Assembly (NCBI GenBank): GCA_013397455.1
Contig: VYZB01000174.1
Coordinates: 39,506-103,505, forward strand
DNA length: 64,000 bases
Direction of reading: 5' to 3'
Source of the DNA: Crotophaga sulcirostris
Lineage: Eukaryota > Chordata > Aves > Cuculiformes > Crotophagidae
The position numbers and the translations under genes are program-made. Positions 56,891-64,000 of this stretch are shown here, piece after piece. The number at the start of each line of letters is the position of its first letter. Position 1 is the first letter of the stretch. The notes under the pieces are model-generated. The model saw only the letters and a program-made list of their open reading frames with translations, searched no databases and was not told the DNA's origin.

Positions 56891-58451
56891 TTTCTGGGCT
56901 ATCTCCTTGACAGTCATCAAGTTGGGTTTTTCTCCTGCCACTGCCAGTTGTGCTTTAGCCAGTTGTTTGCTGAGGACCCTGTGAGGCTCAGCAGGAGAGG
57001 AAGACCAGTCTTCCCGAAAGGTTTCAATGGCACTTAACAATAAATACCTCCCCTCATTAGTATGCTAAACTACATTAGTTCTGCCTCTTACAGTGCTGCA
57101 GCATTAAAGTGGGGCTAAATCCTCAATTTCACACTTTGCAATGTGATGCATGAGATACTCCAGGGTCTCCAGGCCTGGGGTGCTGACGGCATTTACACAG
57201 CGGTTTGGATGTGTGAGGTGCTGCCGATAAATCTGCGATTGCCGGTAAAAGAGGCAGCGTGTGCCGATGAGTGAACAGAGATGAAGTCGTCCATAGGGGT
57301 TAATGAGGCAGAGGAGCGGAACGATCACCCAGTATCACACATGAGGCTTTGGTAACACCATGACCTCAACCGAGTAGCTGGCATCATCCTACAAATGAAA
57401 CACGGATTATCTAAGAAGCAAATTTACACTGCCGACTTTCCATCAAGCCCAGGAAGCCTTATGATCTCTCCACTCAGTCTCCCTGCTACTCAATTTTCAC
57501 AGAACTCACAAGATTTGAAGGCTCTGAAGTTTCTCAAACGTGGCTGAAATTGCTCAAGGGTTCAAAAGGCTCTTTGGGACAGAGAGGCTGATAAACACAG
57601 ACAGTGTCCTGATCCACTCTCCTATCTTTAGGAAACTGAGCTTCAGAACACAACACTTCACTCATCGTTATAAGAAAACTATGAATGACATCATCATCAC
57701 CACAGTTAAACCTATATAATATGAGCATTTTAGCTAATTTTTTCACCAAGAACTCCTTGTCCTTGTTGACAACAACGTTCCCCAATGAGCAATACCAATA
57801 CATCAGCCCTGATGATCAGATCAGAGTAAGACCAACCCAGGCTAAGGAATACACCCTTGTATTCCAAGTTCAAGCAAAAAGGTGTCGGGAATAGCAAAAG
57901 ACTCCTAGGACAAACGAGGACTTGCAGAAGGACCCTTCAGTGCATATGTAGGATTCTGCCTTTAGAGGTTTTAGAGGCATTGTGCAGATTAATCAAACAG
58001 AATAATGATCTCCTACTGAAGTGTTGAGCTGAAATTAAAGAGATTAATGTTCGGGTCTCAGTTCTGGAAGTTCTCATCCTTGGGGAAGCCATATCAAGTC
58101 CTGCATCTCACCCCTCCTTTCCACAAAACTTCCTTTGAATTCCTGATTAGGGAACCCGAGTGAAGATGCCAGAGGGAAAGACCATTCCAAAGACTTTTAT
58201 TATTATTATTATTATATTTTCCTTAATACCCGCTATGAGGCACCATCTTGTTTTATTCATGATTCTTTGAAGAAAGATCTTCCATCTTAAGGGAATAAAA
58301 CCAAGGATGTCTTATCTTTTGAATAATATCATGTGCTTCTACTGGTGGAGTACAATTCTGAACAAACATTCACATGAGCCTAACGAAATGTGCAGTGCAA
58401 TTTAACGTAATAATGTGTTTGATGGTGCTTCGTTACGCGTTTGCAATCCCA
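56891..58451. other. Unique spacer with CpG-rich open block
   Basis: The part at 57100-57400 has about ten CpG in 170 bp and a 75-codon minus frame, discussed in the findings. The minus frame at 57534-57803 is also open but unrecognised. An ATT tract lies at 58198-58216. Confidence 0.45.
58198..58216. repeat. (ATT)n microsatellite
   Basis: Six uninterrupted TAT/ATT units. Confidence 0.88.
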
Positions 58452-58733
58452 GAGGTTAGGTAATTTCTCCCAAGTAACAAGTGATAGAACGAGAGGAAAT
58501 GCCCTCAAGTTGTACCAGAGGAGATTTAGATTGGATATTAGGAAAAATTTCTTTGCTGAAAGAGTGGTGAAGCACTGGAACAGGCTGCCCAGGGATATGG
58601 TGGAGTCTCCATCCCTGGAGGTGTTCAAAAAATGTCCCAAAGTGCCATGGTTTAGTAGGCACGGAGATGTTGGCCTGATGGTTGGACTGGGTGATCTTAG
58701 GGCGTTAGAGATTCTACAATTCTGAGATTCTAT
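58452..58733 (+). mobile_element. CR1 LINE, group B, 5'-truncated
   Basis: It starts GTTAGGTAATTTCTCCCAAG. AAAAATGTCCCAAAGTGCC shows a deletion of about 20 bp against other copies. The tail is ATTCTACAATTCTGAGATTC. Confidence 0.92.
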
Positions 58734-58999
58734 GTCAGACAAAATTCTAAAGTGAGTGGAGCACTTATTGGCCTAAATTCACACGGGCGCAGCAGGGCAC
58801 TGCAAGAGAAATTGCCCCACACAGTTTTGCGTATTTTTTGATCTCCCACTGATATATCCCTGAAGAATTTGGTCATTCTAGAGTTAGAGCAAGGCTCTTC
58901 CTTTTGTTTCTCAACCTCATGTCACAGGAAGCAAGACATTTAACCCCTGTGATGGATTTCTAATTCACTTGTAAATCCCTGAGTGTTCAACATCCAGCA

Positions 59000-59247
59000 C
59001 AGAATCATAAAATCATTAAGGTAGAAAAAGATCTATAAGATCAAGTCCAGCCCAACACTCCTGAGCCTACTAAACCATGTCCCCAAGAGCCATGTCTACA
59101 CGGCTTTTGAAAAACTAGGGATGGTGACTCCACCACTATGCTGGGCAGCCTCTTCCAATGCTTTACCACTCTTTGAGTAAAGAAATTTTCCCTAATATCC
59201 AATCTAAACCTCCTCTGGTGCAACTTGAGGCCATTTCCACTTGTCCC
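59000..59247 (-). mobile_element. CR1 LINE, group B, 5'-truncated
   Basis: CACAGAATCATAAAATCATT to GGCCATTTCCACTTGTCC. It has several small deletions, including one in GAAAAACTAGGGATGG. Confidence 0.92.
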
Positions 59248-60187
59248 AATTCCTCATTAAACCAAAGCCTCCCTGGAATGTGACTTATTTTGAAGGCTCT
59301 TTGAAGAAGTTCATTAAGTCAGGCTAGCAACCTCACCATTGCCCAAAACACAAAACGCAGGCCAGATTTTGGTGAGGATGAAAAGCAAAGGGAAAGTACG
59401 TGGGTGGAAGAAGAACAACAAAGTTCAGTCATTTGTAAAAATGCTTTTTTTTGTTGTTTTTTAATCTAAAGCCAAAACCTACAATGAATCCAAATTTGTG
59501 CCGTGCAGTCTAAAGAGCAAGGGTAGGTTCCTCCACCGTGAAAGGGCACACACAGCCTGCAGCTCAGTGACAGAAAGGAGCATTTGCAATGAGAAGGTAT
59601 CTCAGTGGTGACATCTGTGTCACCCACAGCCCAAAAGCTGCCACCATCTGACACCAGCAGTAGGTGGGAGTCACGATGGAGACACTGGATGACCACAGCA
59701 ACCAAGCCTTCCTTCCCACACTCAGACCCAAATTGCACTGGGAGGCCTCAGAAATCCCACAAGATTTCAACCAATCTCCAATTGCCTTGAAAACATAATT
59801 AACTTCAATTGTCATTTGATTTTATCTCCATTTTCTCAGGTTCTCGGTTATCTGGGAAGGCACTCCGTGTACGCACCTGTGGGTACGCACACCAGTGCAT
59901 GCACGCACTTGTCTGGAGTTACCAACTTCTCAGCCTATCTGCTTTTCTCAGGGCCTCCTTGGAGAACAAAACATAAGGAGGAAGCCTAACCTTTGGGAAA
60001 TTCTCCTTCTTATCCTGTACAGTCATCAACAAAAATATTTCTGCTCCCACTGCACCTGGCTGATAGGGACGAGCTCAAACCAAGCTCTGCTTGACTCCAC
60101 CAGGCTCAGTTCTCCACTTCCCCCAATCTTTTCTGACGAACTGCTCTCAGCAGGATTTCAAAACTGATGGTGACCTGGCCCTTCCTG
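59248..60187. other. Unique spacer, no gene seen
   Basis: Unique DNA. The frames at 59466-59815 are mutual shadows. Confidence 0.5.
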
Positions 60188-60248
60188 GCCCTGGAGGATC
60201 TTTAAGGTCCTTTCCAACCCAAACCATTCTATGATTCTATGGTTCTAC
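60188..60248 (+). mobile_element. CR1 tail only, group A
   Basis: GGAGGATCTTTAAGGTCC, then CCAAACCATTCTATGATTC and a third octamer variant. Confidence 0.88.
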
Positions 60249-61256
60249 GAAATTAGTGCTCAGTATAGTCAGAGAACACATATTCATTCCCTCTTCTGTC
60301 CTTCTGCCTAAAATGAGATTTACCAGAAAAAAACAAGCAGTTTTTAGTACACTGAGGGTCTCAGTCATGGGCAGGTGACCTACACTGCTGTTCCCTCTTA
60401 GGGGCCAAGAAGTAATGTGAGCGGTAGGACTACGCATCAGGGAGGGACAACATGGAAACAGAACATCAGGTTTAAGAAAAATTCATGACCCTGCAGGGTA
60501 GGTTCAGCACTAGTTTGATTGAGGAAAAATAGATTGGGTGTAGGCAATGGGTTGGAGGATTCCATGAAAAAAAATAGAGGTGTTTCACTCATAAAAACCC
60601 TTTGCTATTCAACGGAAAATTCAGCTTGCTGTGAAGTCAGAGGGAAGCTCTGAGCCAGCCCAGGCAGGGGTTCACCTTTACACCCAAACGGGAAAGGCCA
60701 AGAACAAGGCATTCAAACACGCAGCCCTGCCAAAACCTCAGTGGTTTTATCATCTAGAGTTCAAATCAAGACCTCCCGTCCTGCTGTTCACACTACGTGC
60801 GGAAGAGTTTCCAAGAAACGTCTCTTGGCAAGAATCCCAAAAACGCAGCTTCCGACCCGCTCCTGGGAGCAGAGACGCTGCGCGCGGCAGCGCCTTCTCT
60901 GCAGATGCTGAAAGCTGAACTTCCTACCAAGCTGCCCCCGTGCCACATCCTCTACTGCGAGCACAGCATGGGAACAGCACAGTGGTGTTGAACAATGGCC
61001 TCAATTTCTCTAAACACAACTGTTTACGCAAGCCCAAGGCTTGCCCTAAGGAAGGTCTGGCAGCCAGAGGCTCGGGGAGATGAGCCTGCCCTTGTTTGCA
61101 TTGCAAGATTTGCACGGCATTGGGGACACCTCCCCTCTACCCTTCCTGTAAACCTGCTGGGATCATGAGAACAATTATAGTGGGTAAACCTGGGCTCGGT
61201 GAAAGTGCCCTGTCCAGCTGGGTAAGATGGGACAGACAGCAAAGCCCTGGAAGCTC
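60249..61256. other. Unique spacer, no gene seen
   Basis: Unique DNA. Mild CpG enrichment at 60840-60900. The frames at 60631-61242 are unrecognised. Confidence 0.5.
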
Positions 61257-61432
61257 ACAGAATCATAGAATGGTTTGGGTTGGAAGGGACCTCAAAGATC
61301 ATCCAGTTCCAACCCCCCTGCCATGAGCAGGGACACCTCCCACTGCATCAGGTTGCTCAAAGGTTCATCCAACCTGGTCTTGAACACCTCCAGGGATGGG
61401 GCAGCCATGATTGCTCTGTGCAACCTGTTCTC
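61257..61432 (-). mobile_element. CR1 LINE, group A, short
   Basis: The double-octamer tail TCACAGAATCATAGAATGG is at left. It ends near TGTGCAACCTGTTCTC. Confidence 0.92.
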
Positions 61433-61719
61433 AATCTCAAATGCTAAGAAACTGGGATAAGCACATCCAAACCACCACCTTTTAGAGAAAGCTACTGCCT
61501 GAGTGCAGGTGGCATCTCTTTCCTACGTATTCCCTGGATTACTGCAGGACATACTCATTCTCTTGCTTCTCTAAAACCACTTTTTTAATACAATACAAAA
61601 CTGAATTATGAAAACAGAGTTTAGGCTATCAACATTTACTGGGTGCATCATAAACAAATCTCTTCTGTATCTCTGACTTTAGTCTCATTGAACTGAATCC
61701 TTTTCTGGGATCAGCTACA

Positions 61720-62212
61720 GAGAATCACAGAAATACTAAGGTTGGAAAAGACTTCTAAGATTCAGTCCAACTGTCAGCCCAACACCACCGTGCCTACTAA
61801 ACCATGTCCTGAAGTGCCACAGCTACACAGTTTTTAAACAACTCCTGGGATGGTGACTCCATCACCTCACTGGGTTCCAATGCTTCACCACTCTTTGAGC
61901 AAAGAAATTTTCCCTAATATCCAAAGTAAAGCTCCGCTGGCACAACTTGAGGCCATTTCCTCTTGTTCTATCACTTGTTACGTGGGACAAGAGACCAGCA
62001 CCCACCTCATCACAACCACCTTTCAGGTAGTGGCAGAGCGATGAGGTCTCCCCTCAGCCTCCTCTTCTCCAGACTAAACAATCCCAGGTCCCTCAGCTGC
62101 TCCTCATAAGACTTGTTCTCCAGACCCTTCCCCAGTTTTGTTGCCCTTCTCTGTACATGCTCCAGCCCCTCAATGTCCTTGTACTGAGGGGCCCAAAACT
62201 CAAAGCATGCAC
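61720..62212 (-). mobile_element. CR1 LINE, group B, about 490 bp
   Basis: The tail GAGAATCACAGAAATACTAA is at left. The body covers the 3' block and ORF2 end to GTACTGAGGGGCCCAAAACTC. A 17-20 bp loss is seen at CACTGGGTTCCAATGC. Confidence 0.93.
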
Positions 62213-64000
62213 CACAGACAGAGTCCCTCTTCTAGGACACTTGGCCTCTTCTCAGTAAATCAGTGGGATTAATTCCACTGTTGAACTCAATGGGGATTTT
62301 CCCCAAATCAAAAAGTGAGCCAAGCAGACTGAAAAATACACATAGCAAAACACAACATGAAATTCAGTTAAGCACATACAAACACACACGCCAACAGATG
62401 TGAAACTCATTGCTGTATCACACAGATTCAAAGGGAAGTGTTCAGCCACCCATAAAAGTCACAACTGAGTTCAGTTTGGCACACAGCTATCGCATCAGGT
62501 TTGCAAAAAGTTCAAAGAATTTTTATGTGAAGCCATAAAATGACCCAGTTTGTGAAGCTCGCGGTGTCAGTGGGACCCTATGGCGAGCTGTAAGGAAATA
62601 TCAAACCACAGACACATTTCATCTCCAGACAGGGCAAAAGCCACAGCAACAAGAAATGCTTTAAAAAAAGACCTCATTTATAAAAATCACCAGGTTTCAT
62701 CCACGCATCTCAATTTGCTATTCCAGCAACACCATCCTAGCATCAAACCCATTTCGGCTGGAACGAATCATTTCAAATATTGAACAAGAAATCTTAGAGA
62801 AGGATTTCTATGTGTTTTTTAAAGCATTCCTCAATCTTTTCCTCAAGTCAGAGCATGGGAAGAACTTTGACCACAGTAACTGCCCACAAACTCCCTGCTG
62901 GATGTTGGTTTTTAATTCACCAACCTCCTGAATAACGTTCCTTCTTACTCCATAACCTTATTTCTTACTCCATAATCTTCCTTTCCCCAAAAATATTCTA
63001 TGGTTTTGCTTTTACTCCATAACCTTCTATCTTACTCCATGACCTTTCTTTCTCCAAAAAGATTCTAATGGTTTTACTTTTACTCCATATCCTTCCTCCT
63101 TACTCCATAACCTCCCTTCTTACTCCATAACCTCCCTTTCCTCGTTTTTTCTTTCTTCCTCTTTAATAAATCCCCAATGCCAGAATCTTGCACCCATCTG
63201 TGCCAAGGCAATAGCAGAGGACAGTTCACTTCAGTCCAATACTGCTTTGAATAACCAAGAAAAAAAAAGCCTTAAGAAAAGTCCTCTTCAAAATAGTGCG
63301 AATACTGACACCCAAACTCTTTGTACCTCACAACACGAACTAAAAGTTTCAAAACTGAAAGGTTCTTTTGAGTAAATAAAGAGAAAATACTGGATTCATT
63401 AAAGTTTGCATCAAAACAAAGGCAAGTCAGTGTAAGAAGACCATGCTCATTAAGATCAAGCAGGGGAACGATGGAGCACAGGATCCACCATGCAGGTGTT
63501 GTACATGTTGATGATGTTGTAGATGGAGAGATGTGAATCCATGAGATTGTCATACACTCAGCAGCTCCAAAGGCTGCTCTTCTGCTGTACTACAGGCCAC
63601 AGCAGTACTAACTTCACATCAAAAAAAACTCGTTTATGTTGCTACTATACCTTAAAAGGGACGCTCATCCAACTTTTCACCTCCGCAACGCGACAATCAA
63701 AGCTTTTCCAACCAATATCAATCCGGGACGATGATGGGTAGTACACAATCAATCCTTATTAAGGCTGATGATTATTCTCGATGCGCCCTGTAAGAGAGAA
63801 ACACCCAGTTAATGGCTTGTGTCAAGAGGAGCGAGTCGTTCCACATGGATCAGCCACATTAAGCAAACAGCCTTTTTACTGCCCCGACTGCTTGAATTTC
63901 ACTGCAGATGACTGGGACTGTCTCACATAACTGAGATTGTCCCAGCCACTAACATAGTCTCCACAAAAAATCAGCTTATAAAGTATTACAAGCCAGGTTG
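62213..64000. other. Unique right end with minisatellite and splice-like block
   Basis: No gene seen. It contains the TTACTCCAT minisatellite. Near the edge, at 63650-63800, is a CpG-bearing block with a strong minus-strand acceptor. The sequence continues beyond the window. Confidence 0.45.
62943..63135. repeat. Composite minisatellite based on TTACTCCAT
   Basis: The word TTACTCCAT starts at 62945, 62965, 63012, 63032, 63080, 63100 and 63120. Pairs are spaced exactly 20 bp, and pairs repeat every 67-68 bp. A spacer containing CCAAAAA.ATTCTA..GGTTTT separates the pairs. This is a two-level tandem array. Confidence 0.9.

Noticed and set aside
57534..57803. 89-codon minus-strand frame, IHSFLITMSEVLCSEAQF in part
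   Set aside because: It has no family resemblance I can name and no matching splice pair in phase. Kept only as a note beside the 57.1-kb block.
1..64000. tRNA, rRNA, CRISPR array, LTR retrovirus or SINE
   Set aside because: I looked for tRNA T-arm words, repeat-spacer arrays, paired LTRs and SINE A/B boxes and found none that hold up.

Overview
This is vertebrate, almost certainly avian, genomic DNA with no complete protein-coding gene. The diagnostic signal is chicken repeat 1 (CR1) LINEs: about 56 fragments on both strands, nearly all 5'-truncated. Most end in the CR1 3' tail, where copies of the octamer ATTCTATG follow a sequence like TTCCAACCCAAACC. By my boundary estimates CR1 covers about 16 kb, roughly a quarter of the window. 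I see no LTR retrovirus, SINE, DNA transposon, rRNA, tRNA or CRISPR array. A CR1 load this high is known for woodpeckers, toucans and hornbills and exceeds that of chicken or songbirds, so a piciform or related bird is a plausible but unproven source.

The CR1 copies fall into groups by 3' sequence, lettered here for this window only. Group A has a tail complementary to GGTTTGGGTTGGAAGGGACC and is the commonest. Group B has AAGGTTGGAAAAGACC and ACTAAACCATGTCCC. Group C has CTGCTCACTGCAGGGGG before its tail. Group D has GGGTTATAGGTTGGACTCG and ends in GATACTGTGATACTGTG. Group E has CTGGTTGGAAAAGACC. Groups F, G and H are single older copies. Where coding sequence survives it is the C-terminal end of CR1 ORF2, downstream of the reverse transcriptase. 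Only one copy (2504-2665) reaches back into the reverse transcriptase core.

Layout: 1-9.8 kb mixes unique DNA with short CR1 copies, including one with a 5' inversion. 9.8-18.5 kb is mostly unique. 18.5-32.5 kb is CR1-dense, with opposed pairs and nested tails. 32.5-37 kb is largely unique and holds the best exon candidate. 37-55 kb is CR1-rich again. 55-64 kb mixes unique AT-rich or CpG-rich blocks, four group B copies and a composite minisatellite.

The best coding candidates lie on the minus strand. A 72-nt phase-0 exon candidate sits at 34338-34409. A 21-nt candidate at 4318-4338 has a TGCATG motif just past its donor. If both are real, the window lies inside a large gene transcribed right to left, and the CR1 copies are intronic. 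I cannot name that gene. Otherwise the window is an intergenic stretch with unique, possibly regulatory, blocks between retroposons. Most open reading frames here are CR1 ORF2 tails, their antisense shadows, or chance.
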